From: Geopseudomonas sagittaria
GTDB taxonomy: Bacteria; Pseudomonadota; Gammaproteobacteria; Pseudomonadales; Pseudomonadaceae
Direction of reading: 5' to 3'
DNA: 64,000 bases
Assembly (NCBI RefSeq): GCF_900115715.1
Contig: NZ_FOXM01000007.1
Location: 1-64,000, forward strand
The translations under genes and the position numbers were made by a program. The notes beneath the pieces were generated by a model. The model searched no databases, had not been told where the DNA came from, and was given only the letters and a program-made list of their open reading frames with translations. Position 1 is the stretch's first letter. Each line of letters starts with the position of its first letter. This document shows, in pieces, positions 30,402-38,524 of the stretch.

Positions 30402-30655
30402 TACCGCTGTGCCTCGCGCTCATGAGCCTGTCCGTGCTGCTGACCGTGATACGGCTGATCAAGGGGCCGGACCTGCCGGACCGGGTGCTGGCGCTGGATA
30501 CCCTGTACATCAACGCCTTGGCGCTGATCGTTCTGTTCGGCATCTGGCTCGGCTCCGGGTTGTTCTTCGAGGCCGCGCTGCTGATCGCGGTCATGGGTTT
30601 CGTCAGTACCGTCGCGGTGGCCAAGTACCTGCTGCGCGGCGACATCATCGAGTGA
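30386..30655 (+). CDS. mrpF: Mrp Na+/H+ antiporter subunit F
   Basis: MrpF is a small subunit of 89 residues with three membrane helices. The conserved GPDLPDRVLALDT segment between helices one and two is diagnostic for MrpF. Its start lies inside the end of mrpE (16-base overlap), so translation is probably coupled. Confidence 0.93.
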   Translation: MLDYVIPLCLALMSLSVLLTVIRLIKGPDLPDRVLALDTLYINALALIVLFGIWLGSGLFFEAALLIAVMGFVSTVAVAKYLLRGDIIE

Positions 30656-30663
30656 GGTAGACC

Positions 30664-31002
30664 ATGCCGCTCAATCCCTGGATCGAGGCACTGGTGGCGC
30701 TGTTCCTTGTCGCCGGCAGCCTGTTCGCCCTGATCGGCGCCATCGGTCTGTACCGCCTGCCGGACTTCTTCACCCGCCTGCACGCACCGACCAAGGCGAC
30801 CACCCTCGGCGTCGGCGGCATGGTGATCGCCTCGATGATCTACTTCAGCGCGCGCAATGGCAGTCTGAGCCTGCACGAGCTGCTGATCACCCTGTTCCTG
30901 TTCATCACCGCCCCGGTCAGTGCCCATGTGCTGGCCAAGGCGGCGATGCAGCAGAAGCTGCGCCTGCACGACAGCACTCGCGGCAAGCCTTGGCAGCAGT
31001 AG
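30664..31002 (+). CDS. mrpG: Mrp Na+/H+ antiporter subunit G
   Basis: MrpG is the last operon gene. The 112-residue protein has three membrane helices and the family motif GLYRLPDFFTRLHAPTKATTLG between helices one and two (quoted in part; residues about 25-46). A GAGGTAG ribosome-binding site precedes the ATG. The set A/B-C-D-E-F-G is complete, so the antiporter is expected to be functional. The next gene is on the opposite strand. Confidence 0.94.
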   Translation: MPLNPWIEALVALFLVAGSLFALIGAIGLYRLPDFFTRLHAPTKATTLGVGGMVIASMIYFSARNGSLSLHELLITLFLFITAPVSAHVLAKAAMQQKLRLHDSTRGKPWQQ

Positions 31003-31070
31003 GCGGCGCGCTTCACCGCTGAGTCGCGCCAGCGGCCAGCGATGCCCGTGTCAGGCGTCTCGATGTGGGA

Positions 31071-31736
31071 TCAGTTGCGCGCCCCGCCCAGTGCCGCGCA
31101 ACCGCTCAGCGGTGCTTCGCGGTTGACGCGCAGGCGGGCCTGCAGATGGCTGACGGTGCCGCTCATGCTGTCCTCGCAGCGCTCCGGCGTCAGCCACAGC
31201 TCGATGCGCTGGCCGTCGGCCTCGCTGGAAAAGCTCAGCCTGCCGTCCGGCAGGCTTTCCTCGAGGTAGGGCAGGGCGAGCGGTGCAGTGTTCGGCCGCT
31301 CGAGCACCATGCCGCCGCCACTCACCCGCACCGACCAGCCCGGTTCGTTGCCGCTGGCGTGCACGATCAAGCGCTTGAAGTTGGCGTCGTCGCAGCCAGG
31401 CCCCTCGGCCTGCAGACGATACAGCCGCTCGACGGCATACAGGCCGTCGCCACTCTGCGGCGCGGCGTCGAGCTGGCCGCCGAGGTCGGCGAACAGCGGC
31501 GTCGTGCCGGCCTGCAGCTGCGCCGCGGCCTCCTCCAACCCCAGCTGGCCGGCGTCGAGCAGCAGCAGGCGATGCTGCTGGCCACACGTGAGTAGCATCA
31601 GCATCTCTCCAGCGCGACTTAGCTCGCCTTGCAGGCGTACCGGGGCAGGCGACCGTGGTTCCTCATTCCACGGCAGCCACTGGCAGCCGCCGAGCAGGGG
31701 GAGCAGGCCGAGGGCCAGCACGGGTGCAATACGCAT
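31071..31736 (-). CDS. Lipoprotein with a COG3650-like GNEPxW domain
   Basis: The 221-residue precursor has a lipoprotein signal ending in the lipobox LGGC (Cys at residue 18). The C-terminal half contains ASGNEPGWSVRVSGGG, close to the GNEPFW motif of a bacterial envelope domain (COG3650) of unknown function. Two cysteine pairs (MLLTC, GPGC / PERC, SGC) suggest disulfides in the periplasm. The start at 31736 was chosen for the signal peptide, behind AAGGAGAG; 26 extra upstream codons are ignored. It converges with mrpG. The role is unknown. Confidence 0.75.
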   Translation of the reverse strand: MRIAPVLALGLLPLLGGCQWLPWNEEPRSPAPVRLQGELSRAGEMLMLLTCGQQHRLLLLDAGQLGLEEAAAQLQAGTTPLFADLGGQLDAAPQSGDGLYAVERLYRLQAEGPGCDDANFKRLIVHASGNEPGWSVRVSGGGMVLERPNTAPLALPYLEESLPDGRLSFSSEADGQRIELWLTPERCEDSMSGTVSHLQARLRVNREAPLSGCAALGGARN

Positions 31737-31926
31737 GACAACTCTCCTTGGCAGAATGGGTGTCACGGTAATCGTCGGCATCCCCGGCCACAAGCGGCTG
31801 CGGGCGTGAATCACGCATCTTCACATCAGTCTTGCGCTGTCAAGGGTAATGGGCTGGCCAAACCCTGCGGAGCATGCTAAAACCATTTAAGAAATGATCT
31901 AGCCGCTTGAAACACAAGGGAAAACC

Positions 31927-32211
31927 ATGACCAAGTCGGAGTTGATCGAACGCATCGTTACCCATCAGGGGCAACTGTCGTCGCGCGATGTCGAGCAGGC
32001 CATCAAGACCATGCTCGAACAGATGGCGCATGCCCTCGCCGCGGGCGACCGCATCGAGATTCGCGGTTTCGGCAGCTTCTCGCTGCACTACCGCGCACCG
32101 CGTGTCGGGCGCAACCCGAAAACCGGTGAGTCGGTACGCCTGGATGGCAAATTCGTCCCCCACTTCAAGCCTGGCAAGGAACTGCGCGACCGCGTCAACG
32201 AGCTGCAGTGA
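31927..32211 (+). CDS. ihfB: Integration host factor subunit beta
   Basis: IhfB pairs with IhfA to bend DNA at specific sites in transcription (including sigma-54 promoters), recombination and replication. The 94-residue protein has the DNABII fold with the DNA-intercalating arm [21 protein letters not shown], including the conserved proline. lapA follows 44 bases later, as usual. The normal upstream neighbour rpsA is missing; the gene upstream is a minus-strand lipoprotein. Confidence 0.97.
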   Translation: MTKSELIERIVTHQGQLSSRDVEQAIKTMLEQMAHALAAGDRIEIRGFGSFSLHYRAPRVGRNPKTGESVRLDGKFVPHFKPGKELRDRVNELQ

Positions 32212-32255
32212 CCCGGGCTCCGCTAGCGTCGGCTATCCCTGCTTGAGGAATCGAC

Positions 32256-32561
32256 ATGCTCTGGATCAAACGTATCCTGGTTGTAGCCGCCGCTCTGCTG
32301 GTAGCGGCGGTTACCCTGGTATTCATCCTCGAGAACCAGAGCCAGGCGCGATTGCAGTTCATGACCCTGCAGAGCCCGGAACTGCCGGTGGCCTTCTTCG
32401 TGGCCATGGGCTTCATCGCCGGCGGACTGGCTGGCGTGCTGCTCAGCCTCTACCTGCGCGCCCGGCTCAAGTTCGCCCTGGCGCGCAACCGCAGCGAACT
32501 CGGCCGTTGCCGCAAGGAACTCGACCGCCTGCGCGAGCAGCTTTCCGCCAAGAGCCAGTAG
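32256..32561 (+). CDS. lapA: LPS assembly protein A domain protein
   Basis: LapA works with LapB at the inner membrane to balance LPS synthesis, mainly through FtsH control of LpxC in E. coli. The 101-residue protein has two membrane helices (about 5-23 and 44-66) with the conserved ENQSQARLQFM loop between them, and a C-terminal amphipathic coiled coil (NRSELGRCRKELDRLREQL). Placement after ihfB supports the call. lapB is not in this window. Confidence 0.9.
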   Translation: MLWIKRILVVAAALLVAAVTLVFILENQSQARLQFMTLQSPELPVAFFVAMGFIAGGLAGVLLSLYLRARLKFALARNRSELGRCRKELDRLREQLSAKSQ

Positions 32562-32660
32562 CCTGGCCAAGGGTTATCAGCCCGCGCGCAGCGGACCGCT
32601 GACGTGGCTGGTCCCGCAACTGGTCCCCTGTCCTTTTTTCGCCTCTCCCACGGCTGGTTT

Positions 32661-33200
32661 TCAGGCTGCCCCGTGTTGTGAAACCGTGGTATCGCGCAAG
32701 GTCACTCCGCCATCCACGACGATCGCCTGGCCGGTGATGTAGCTGGCCGCGTCCGAGGCCAGGAACAGCATGGCCCCGGCGATATCGGCGGGTTCGCCCT
32801 GCTGCCCCAGTGCCCCGCGGCCGGCGATCCGGCTACTGAGCTCGGCATCGCCGAGGTTGGCCATGGCGGGGGTGCGGATCACCCCCGGCTCCACGCCGTT
32901 CACCCGGATGCCCTTGGGCGCCAGTTCCAGGGCGGCATTGCGGATGAAGCCGTTGACCCCGGCCTTGGAGGCCGCGTAGTGGCTCAGGCCCGGGTAGGCC
33001 ACGCGCTGGCCGATGACCGACGAAGTGACCAGTACGCAGCCCTGCTCCTGCCGCTCGAACAGCGGCAGGGCGGCCTGGGTCAGCCAGAACAGGGCGCTGA
33101 GGTTGGCCGCCAGAGTGCGCTCGAGGATCGCCGGGGTGATGCGGGCGACGTCGGTGACCAGCACGGTCTGTCCGCTGAAATCGAACTGTACCGAGATAAG
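32661..33200 (-). pseudogene. Short-chain dehydrogenase remnant (SDR2) with internal deletion
   Basis: The frame begins FDFSGQTVLVT, the first beta strand of a Rossmann SDR. It then jumps directly to ITPAILERTLAANLSALFW, so the TGxxxGIG cofactor loop and the NNAG region (roughly 85-90 residues by family comparison) are gone. The rest is intact: the catalytic Ser region VTSSVIG, the YAASK active site, and the C-terminal GQAIVVDGG. No proper start codon precedes FDF; the frame reads straight through from the SDR1 remnant. The product could not bind NAD(P), so it is called a pseudogene. Confidence 0.8.
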
Positions 33201-33423
33201 GCCACCCCATGCGGGCATAGGCAGCGTCGGCACGTCGACGATGCTCGAACCGCCGTCGGCGACGTGCTCGCGCCGGTGATGATCGACGCCTCCGCGCTGA
33301 TCAGAAAACGGCACACGCTGGCGATCTCCTCCGCCGTGGCCGGACGGCGCAGCGGCACCTCGGCGGCAACCCGCTCCAGCGGCTCACGGCGCCGGTGATG
33401 ACGATGGTCTAGCGCCCAGTCAT
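33201..33423 (-). pseudogene. Short-chain dehydrogenase remnant (SDR1), stop, deletion and frameshift
   Basis: The ATG at 33423-33421 overlaps the moaF stop (ATGA) and reads M-T-G-R, then a TAG stop, then TIVITGA, the SDR N-terminal beta strand. After GA the sequence jumps, in another frame, to the C-terminal SDR region EPLERVAAEVPLRRPATAEE and CRFLISAEASIITGA. A further small frame change leads to VADGGSSIVDVPTLPM. At least one large internal deletion and two small ones have destroyed the gene. The original was a translationally coupled SDR downstream of moaF. Confidence 0.75.
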
Positions 33424-34238
33424 GCGGGGATCTCGGTGAGGTTGAGGATGCTGCAGTGGGAGGCCACCGGGAAGTTGGCCAGTTCGTCGAAGCTGCCGCC
33501 GGCGTAGCCGAAGATCTTGCCGTCGCTACGGTGGGCCTTGAGGTCGATCATCACCAGGCCGAGGGTGGGCACGATCTTCTCGCGCCAGACGAACAGGTAC
33601 AGCTCGTCGGCGATCTTGTAGTAGTGACAGCGATCGGTGTCGCACAGTCCTTGCTCGACGCCCTTGAGGCACTGCCAGGTGTAGAAGTTGTCGTTGAGGT
33701 AGATGTGCTCGTAGACCTCGGTGGGGCTGTAGCGATACAGGTTGCGCAGGCCGACCAGCTCGCGGGTGGGCGCGTGCGGGCAGGCGCCGTCCTGCCAGGG
33801 CTGGTCGAGGCGGCCGTGGAGGAACTCTACCTGCACGCCGGTCAGCTCCCTGCCGGTCAGGGCGCGGCCGTAGAGGCCTTCGCGGGACTCGGCTTCGTCG
33901 GGCAGACGGCCGATCACCGCGGTGAACGACTGGCTCAGGGTGTCCAGCACCAGGCTGATCGACCAAGCCTGGTCGCGTTCGTGCTTGAGGAAGTCGACCA
34001 GGTAGATGCCCGGGCGCACCGAGGTGGCGCGGTAGGCGGCGCTGCCGCTGGACTGGCCGTCGCGGGCGGCCCAGCTCAGGCGCTCGGTCTCGAAGCGGTG
34101 GTCGATCACCCAGCCGTTGGCGAAATGCAGGGTGAAGCGCTGGCCGGCGAGCTCGGCCAGTTGCGGCAGGATGAAGGCCTCGGGGGCGAAGCCTTCGGCG
34201 AGGGCGCCAACGGTGATCCAGTCGGACGATGTGCTCAT
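33420..34238 (-). CDS. moaF: MoaF family protein
   Basis: MoaF proteins were named from an association with molybdenum-cofactor or monoamine-related operons; their biochemical role is not settled. The 272-residue protein has the two-part lipocalin-like layout of the family, with N-terminal GQRFTLHFANGWVIDHRFE and C-terminal YHYYKIADELYLFVWREKI-like strands (here CHYYKIADELYLFVWREKI). The frame is intact with no signal peptide. It lies in a minus-strand cluster after caiB and a LuxR regulator and before two ruined SDR genes. Its start is the ATG at 34238. Confidence 0.85.
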   Translation of the reverse strand: MSTSSDWITVGALAEGFAPEAFILPQLAELAGQRFTLHFANGWVIDHRFETERLSWAARDGQSSGSAAYRATSVRPGIYLVDFLKHERDQAWSISLVLDTLSQSFTAVIGRLPDEAESREGLYGRALTGRELTGVQVEFLHGRLDQPWQDGACPHAPTRELVGLRNLYRYSPTEVYEHIYLNDNFYTWQCLKGVEQGLCDTDRCHYYKIADELYLFVWREKIVPTLGLVMIDLKAHRSDGKIFGYAGGSFDELANFPVASHCSILNLTEIPA

Positions 34239-34355
34239 GGGGGAATCCTAGGCTGTTGATGAGTGGCCGAGTAATGGTGGCGGGCAGGGCGCGGCGCGCC
34301 TATCAACCGGAAGGTTGAGTGCAATCGAGGGTGCGCTGCAGAGCGCCCAAGGGGT

Positions 34356-35021
34356 TCAGAGAAACAGCGTGCTGACCAGCTCGGTGCGGCTGCTCACCCC
34401 GAGCTTGCGGAACAGGTTGATCAGGTGGGTCTTCACCGTCGGCAGGCCGACGCCGAGCTCGCGGGCCAGCAGCTTGTTGCTGATGCCCTCGCGCAGTAGC
34501 AGGGCGATCTCCCTTTCCCGCGGCGTCAGCAGCGCCAGTGCCGGGTTGGCGGCGGGCTGCGGGAGGGCGCGCGCGGCTATTTCCAGCAACCCCTGCAGGG
34601 CCTGCAGATCGACGAGCTCGCGCGCAGCGAAGCGACCCTGTTCGGCGTCGCGCAGCAGCGACAGCCCGGCCAGCGGGCGCCCGTTGGCGCTGGCGATGAT
34701 TTCCACCACGTCGATCATCCCGTGCTGCTGCAGGAAGCCCTGGTACTGCCGGTTCTCCCGCCGATCCTGGCGAGCCATGCCCAGTTGCAGGGGCACCACC
34801 GGCAATCCGGTGGCCACGCAGCGGCGCGGTTGTAGCGGATCGAGATGGCGATAGTGGGCGAGGTAGCTGTCGTGCATGTCCGCGCGCATGCGGTGCAGCT
34901 GGAAGTCGCAGGCTTCCAGTTGTTCGTCGATGCGGTAGAAGGCGCCCACGGCGGCGGGGACCAGTTGGGTGAACGCCTGCAGGCAGCGCTGGCCCAGTTC
35001 GTCGGAGCTGGTGGAGTGCAT
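34356..35021 (-). CDS. LuxR-family transcriptional regulator
   Basis: This is probably the regulator of the adjacent moaF/caiB cluster. The 221-residue protein has a C-terminal LuxR helix-turn-helix (about 155-215) with the motif LTPREREIALLLREGISNK and TVKTHLINLFRKLGV. The N-terminal 140 residues look like a GAF/PAS-type sensor without a recognisable ligand site. The ATG at 35021 is preferred because TGAGGACC lies just upstream; starts at 35036 (ATG) and 35054 (GTG) are possible but lack a clear ribosome-binding site. Typical acyl-homoserine-lactone-binding residues are not evident. Confidence 0.85.
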   Translation of the reverse strand: MHSTSSDELGQRCLQAFTQLVPAAVGAFYRIDEQLEACDFQLHRMRADMHDSYLAHYRHLDPLQPRRCVATGLPVVPLQLGMARQDRRENRQYQGFLQQHGMIDVVEIIASANGRPLAGLSLLRDAEQGRFAARELVDLQALQGLLEIAARALPQPAANPALALLTPREREIALLLREGISNKLLARELGVGLPTVKTHLINLFRKLGVSSRTELVSTLFL

Positions 35022-35109
35022 GGCCGTGGTCCTCATGCCGTGGGGCGTCACCACGATACCGCCCCCGGAACTGGTAATACCAGTCTGCGGAACCGACCGG
35101 GATGGACGG

Positions 35110-36309
35110 CTAGATGGCGCCTTGCGCCTTCAGGGCGGCGATGCGCGCGGCGTCGTAGCCCAGCTGCTGCAGGATGGCTGCGGTATGCTCGCCCAGCTGC
35201 GGGCCGATCCACTCGGTGCTGCCGGGCGTCTCGGAGAGCTTGGGCACGATGCCGGGCATCCTGAACTCCTTGCCATCGGGCAGGCGCGCGCTCTGCAGCA
35301 TGTCACGGGCGAGGAACTGTGGGTCGCTGAACATGTCCTCGGCGCTGTAGATGCGGCTGGCGGGGACTTCGGCCTGCTTGAGCACCGCCAGCACCTCGCC
35401 CAGCGGCAGCGACTGCACCCAGCGGTCGATCACCCCGTACAGCTCGTCGCGCCGCGCATCGCGCCCGGCGTTGTCGGCCAGGCTCGGGTCCTCGGCCAGA
35501 TCGTCGCGGCCGATGGCCAGCATGAAACGCTTGAAGATGGCATCGCCGTTGGCGCCGACCTGCACGTGCTTGCCGTCGGCCGTGGTGTGGATCGAGGAGG
35601 GGGTGATGCCGGGCATGATGTTGCCGGTGCGCTCGCGGATGAAGCCGTAGACATCGAACTCCGGCACCAGGCTCTCCATCATGGCGAACACCGCCTCGTA
35701 CAGCGCCACGTCGACCACCTGGCCCTGGCCGCCGTTGACCTCGCGGTGGCGCAGCGCCATCAGCGCGCCTATCACCCCCCACAGCGCGGCGATCGAGTCG
35801 CCGATGGAGATGCCGGTGCGCACCGGCGGACGGTCCTCGAAGCCGGTGATATAGCGCAGCCCGCCCATCGACTCGCCCACCGCGCCGAAGCCCGGCTGGT
35901 CCTTCATCGGCCCTGTCTGGCCGAAGCCGGACAGGCGCACCATCACCAGCTTGGGGTTGAGCGCGTGCAGCACCTCCCAGCCGAGGCCGAGCTTCTCCAG
36001 CACGCCGGGGCGGAAGTTCTCGATCAGGATGTCGGCCTCCTGCACCAGTCGCTTGAGGATGGCCTGCGCCTCGGGGTGCTTGAGGTTGAGGGTCAGCGAC
36101 TGCTTGTTGCGTGCCTGCACGAACCACCACAGCGAGGTGCCCTCGTACAGCTTGCGCCACTTGCGCAGCGGATCGCCGCCGTCGGGCGACTCGACCTTGA
36201 TTACCTCGGCGCCGAACTCCGCGCAGATGCGCGAGGCGAAAGGCCCGGCGATCAGGGTGCCGAGTTCGATGACCTTGAGGCCGGCGAGGGGTTTGCTGGG
36301 CAGGGACAT
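35110..36309 (-). CDS. CaiB/BaiF (type III) CoA-transferase
   Basis: Family III CoA-transferases move CoA between carboxylic acids. The substrate pair is unknown here. The 399-residue protein begins LAGLKVIELGTLIAGPFASR (quoted in part), with the N-terminal Rossmann part and the conserved FGAEVIKVE. The VDVALYEAVFAMMES segment carries the catalytic Asp, and the interlocked C-terminal domain includes IHTTADGKHVQVGAN. The ATG at 36309 follows GGAG. An upstream extension of 61 codons overlaps the divergent promoter region and is rejected. It is the first gene of the minus-strand cluster. Confidence 0.9.
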   Translation of the reverse strand: MSLPSKPLAGLKVIELGTLIAGPFASRICAEFGAEVIKVESPDGGDPLRKWRKLYEGTSLWWFVQARNKQSLTLNLKHPEAQAILKRLVQEADILIENFRPGVLEKLGLGWEVLHALNPKLVMVRLSGFGQTGPMKDQPGFGAVGESMGGLRYITGFEDRPPVRTGISIGDSIAALWGVIGALMALRHREVNGGQGQVVDVALYEAVFAMMESLVPEFDVYGFIRERTGNIMPGITPSSIHTTADGKHVQVGANGDAIFKRFMLAIGRDDLAEDPSLADNAGRDARRDELYGVIDRWVQSLPLGEVLAVLKQAEVPASRIYSAEDMFSDPQFLARDMLQSARLPDGKEFRMPGIVPKLSETPGSTEWIGPQLGEHTAAILQQLGYDAARIAALKAQGAI

Positions 36310-36414
36310 GGCGGCTCCGTGGCAGTGGGGATGGCCAAGCCTAGGCGATTGCGCGCGGCGCGGCGAGCGTGGCGGAGTGGCATGTCGGTTCTGTGCAAGG
36401 CTTGGCAAAAATCC

Positions 36415-36444
36415 CACATGTAAGACATGGTTTTCACACATGTG
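36415..36444 (+). promoter_or_regulatory. Inverted repeat in the divergent caiB / yjfI intergenic region
   Basis: CACATGT (36415-36421) and ACATGTG (36438-36444) form a perfect 7-bp inverted repeat with a 16-base spacer. The second arm lies within a palindromic CACATGTG. It ends 18 bases before the yjfI-like start and lies within the 153-base gap between divergent operons, so it is a candidate operator for either. Confidence 0.45.
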
Positions 36445-36462
36445 ATGTTCTAGCCTCAAGGC

Positions 36463-37095
36463 ATGGACAGCAAATCGTCGGCCTACTACCAACGCCTATA
36501 CCGCCAGCGCCTGCGCGAGCAGGGCCTGCTGAAGAAGGAAGTATGGATACGGCCCGAGCATGCTCCAGTGCTCGCGGCCATGGAACGGAAACTGCGCCAG
36601 CCCGGCGAGGGTCTGGCCTCAAGGGAGGAGGGAGGTATGAGCATGCCCAGGTTGTGGACCACCGGCGAGCTGCACGCTGCGCTGGCGCAGGTCGATCTGT
36701 TCAGGGACGGACGAGCGAGCATGGAACTGCTGCAGGGCGCCGAGCCCAGCCTGCATGTGACCCTGCACGAGTACGGCGATCTGCCACTGTTCCTCGCCGT
36801 GTTCGGCGAGCAGATCGTGGTCGAGGCCCTGCTCTGGCCGCAGGCGGACGTGCGCGATGCGGCCGCCTTCAACGAGGAAGTGCTGCGCACCCACAAGCTG
36901 TTCCCGCTTTCCAGCATCGGTCTGGAAACCCTGCCCGACGGCCGCAGCTGCTACCAGATGTTCGGAGCCCTGAGCGCTGCCTCGGAGCTGGCCAGCGTGG
37001 TGTGCGAGATCGAGATGCTCGCCGACAACGTGATCAAGGCCACCGAAGCCTACGAAGGTTTCCTGATACCCAGCGCCGAGGAGAGCCGCGCATGA
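36463..37095 (+). CDS. DUF2170 (YjfI-like) protein
   Basis: This is the first gene of the PspA/flotillin module. The 210-residue protein has a short N-terminal part (YYQRLYRQRLREQGLLKKEVWI, about residues 8-29) that resembles a ribbon-helix-helix DNA- or partner-binding arm. From about residue 62 a DUF2170 domain follows (LWTTGELHAALAQVDLF..., FLAVFGEQIVVEALLWP). DUF2170 genes are commonly paired with pspA-like genes, such as yjfI-yjfJ in E. coli; the molecular role is unknown. The stop overlaps the pspA start (ATGA). Confidence 0.82.
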   Translation: MDSKSSAYYQRLYRQRLREQGLLKKEVWIRPEHAPVLAAMERKLRQPGEGLASREEGGMSMPRLWTTGELHAALAQVDLFRDGRASMELLQGAEPSLHVTLHEYGDLPLFLAVFGEQIVVEALLWPQADVRDAAAFNEEVLRTHKLFPLSSIGLETLPDGRSCYQMFGALSAASELASVVCEIEMLADNVIKATEAYEGFLIPSAEESRA

Positions 37096-37793
37096 ACGTC
37101 TGGATCAAGTTGCTGACCGCCCTGCGCGGCGGCGCCAACGAAGCGGGCGAGGCTCTGGTGGACAGCCAGGCGCTGCGCATCCTCGACCAGGAAATTCGCG
37201 ACGCCGACCTCGAGCTGCGCCAGTCGCGCGAGGCGCTGGCGGAGATCATGGCCCGGCAGAAGCTGGCCAGCGAGCGGGTCAGCCGCAGCGAGGCCCAGGT
37301 CGCCGAGTACGAGCAGTACGCGCTCAAGGCGCTGGCCGCCGACAACGAGGCGCTGGCCACCGAGGTGGCGGAGAAGATCGCCACTCTAGAAGCCGAGCTG
37401 GCCAGCGATCGCGAGCAGGCCGCAGGTTTCGCCGCCAGCGTGGCACGCCTGCGCCAGGCGGTGGGCCAGGCCGAGGGACACATCCGCCGCCTCAAGCAGC
37501 AGGTCGACACCGTCAAGGCCACCGAGAGCGTGCAGCGCGCCCAGCTGGCCGTGGCCCAGCGCCACGGCGGCTCGCAGGCGAAACTGCACACCGCGGTGGA
37601 GTCGCTGGAACGCATCAAGCAGCGCCAGGCCGAGCGTGCGGCGCGCCTGGAGGCCGAGGCCGAGCTGGCCGCCGAGCAGCCGCAGGACAGCCTGGAAGGC
37701 AAGCTGCGCGCCGCCGGCATCGTGCCGGACAACGCCAGTGCCGCCAGCGTGCTGGCGCGGCTGAAGGGCAAGGCAGCCAATCAGCAGTCCTGA
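37092..37793 (+). CDS. pspA: PspA/IM30 family protein
   Basis: PspA/Vipp1 proteins are bacterial ESCRT-III relatives that polymerise on the inner membrane and protect its integrity. The 233-residue protein is almost entirely alpha-helical coiled coil (about residues 25-205). It has the N-terminal amphipathic segment MNVWIKLLTALRGGANEAGE and a low-complexity hinge near the end (EAEAELAAEQPQDSLEGKL). The coupling to a DUF2170 gene and not to pspBC indicates the YjfJ-type branch of the family and not the classical Psp operon. Confidence 0.88.
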   Translation: MNVWIKLLTALRGGANEAGEALVDSQALRILDQEIRDADLELRQSREALAEIMARQKLASERVSRSEAQVAEYEQYALKALAADNEALATEVAEKIATLEAELASDREQAAGFAASVARLRQAVGQAEGHIRRLKQQVDTVKATESVQRAQLAVAQRHGGSQAKLHTAVESLERIKQRQAERAARLEAEAELAAEQPQDSLEGKLRAAGIVPDNASAASVLARLKGKAANQQS

Positions 37794-37809
37794 GCGGCTG
37801 ACTGGATAC

Positions 37810-37838
37810 GGCGGAGCCGTCCGGCTCCGCCCCTTGTT
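37810..37838 (+). terminator. Hairpin between pspA and the YqiJ-like gene
   Basis: GGCGGAGCC / GGCTCCGCC, a perfect 9-bp stem with a four-base loop, is followed by CCTTGTTT. It can act as a partial terminator that lowers expression of the three downstream genes relative to pspA. Confidence 0.55.
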
Positions 37839-37855
37839 TCAGGGACAGGAACACG

Positions 37856-38494
37856 ATGGAAATCTTCTTGCAAAGCGCCCTGGCGTTTCCCACCGCGCTG
37901 TTCAGCTTCCTGCTGAGCGTGGCGATCCTCTACTGGCTGGTCGCTGCCCTCGGCATCCTCGACGTGGACGTACTCGACGGCGACTTCGGCCCCGATGGCG
38001 AAGGCCTCGAACTGGAGGGGCTCGCCGGCCTGCTGCTCAAGCTCGGTCTCGGCGGCGTGCCGGTGACCTTGGTGCTGACCCTGCTGGTGTTCTTCGCCTG
38101 GTTCGCCAGCTACTTCATCGAACTGCTACTGCTGCGCCACCTGCCGCTGGGCTGGCTGCGCTATCCGCTGGGCCTGGCGGTGGCGGCGGGGGCCCTGTTG
38201 CCGGCGGTACCGCTGACCGCCGTGCTGTGCCGGCCGCTGCGCCGGTTGTTCCGCAAGGTCGAGGCGCCTACCGCCCGCTCGCTGCTCGGCCAGGTGGCGC
38301 GGGTGCGCAGCGGCACGGTCACCGCGCAGTTCGGCGAGGCGGACCTCGACGACCTGGGTGCCGGACTGATCCTGCGCGTCCGCGCCGACGCGGTGCAGGG
38401 CTTCAAGCGTGGCGACCGCGTGGTGTTGCTGCAGTACCTGGAGGGCGAGCACGCCTACCGGGTGGTCAGCGAAGACGAATTCAAGGGCCTGTGA
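37856..38494 (+). CDS. YqiJ/DUF1449-like membrane protein with an OB fold
   Basis: Members of this group are NfeD-like partners of flotillins. The 212-residue protein has three membrane regions: about 8-30, 66-88 around VPVTLVLTLLVFFAWFASYF, and 100-122. A C-terminal soluble beta domain follows (LLGQVARVRSGTVTAQFGEA..., RGDRVVLLQYLEGEHAYRVV), resembling an OB fold. It precedes the flotillin gene by 30 bases, like yqiJ-yqiK in E. coli. Confidence 0.85.
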   Translation: MEIFLQSALAFPTALFSFLLSVAILYWLVAALGILDVDVLDGDFGPDGEGLELEGLAGLLLKLGLGGVPVTLVLTLLVFFAWFASYFIELLLLRHLPLGWLRYPLGLAVAAGALLPAVPLTAVLCRPLRRLFRKVEAPTARSLLGQVARVRSGTVTAQFGEADLDDLGAGLILRVRADAVQGFKRGDRVVLLQYLEGEHAYRVVSEDEFKGL

Positions 38495-38524
38495 GCCGTA
38501 CATCCATAAGGAGATGATGAAAAA

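Noticed and set aside
36390-36420. Possible sigma-54 promoter before the yjfI-pspA genes
   Set aside because: TTGGCA is present but the GC element at the required spacing is missing, so the match to the -24/-12 consensus fails.
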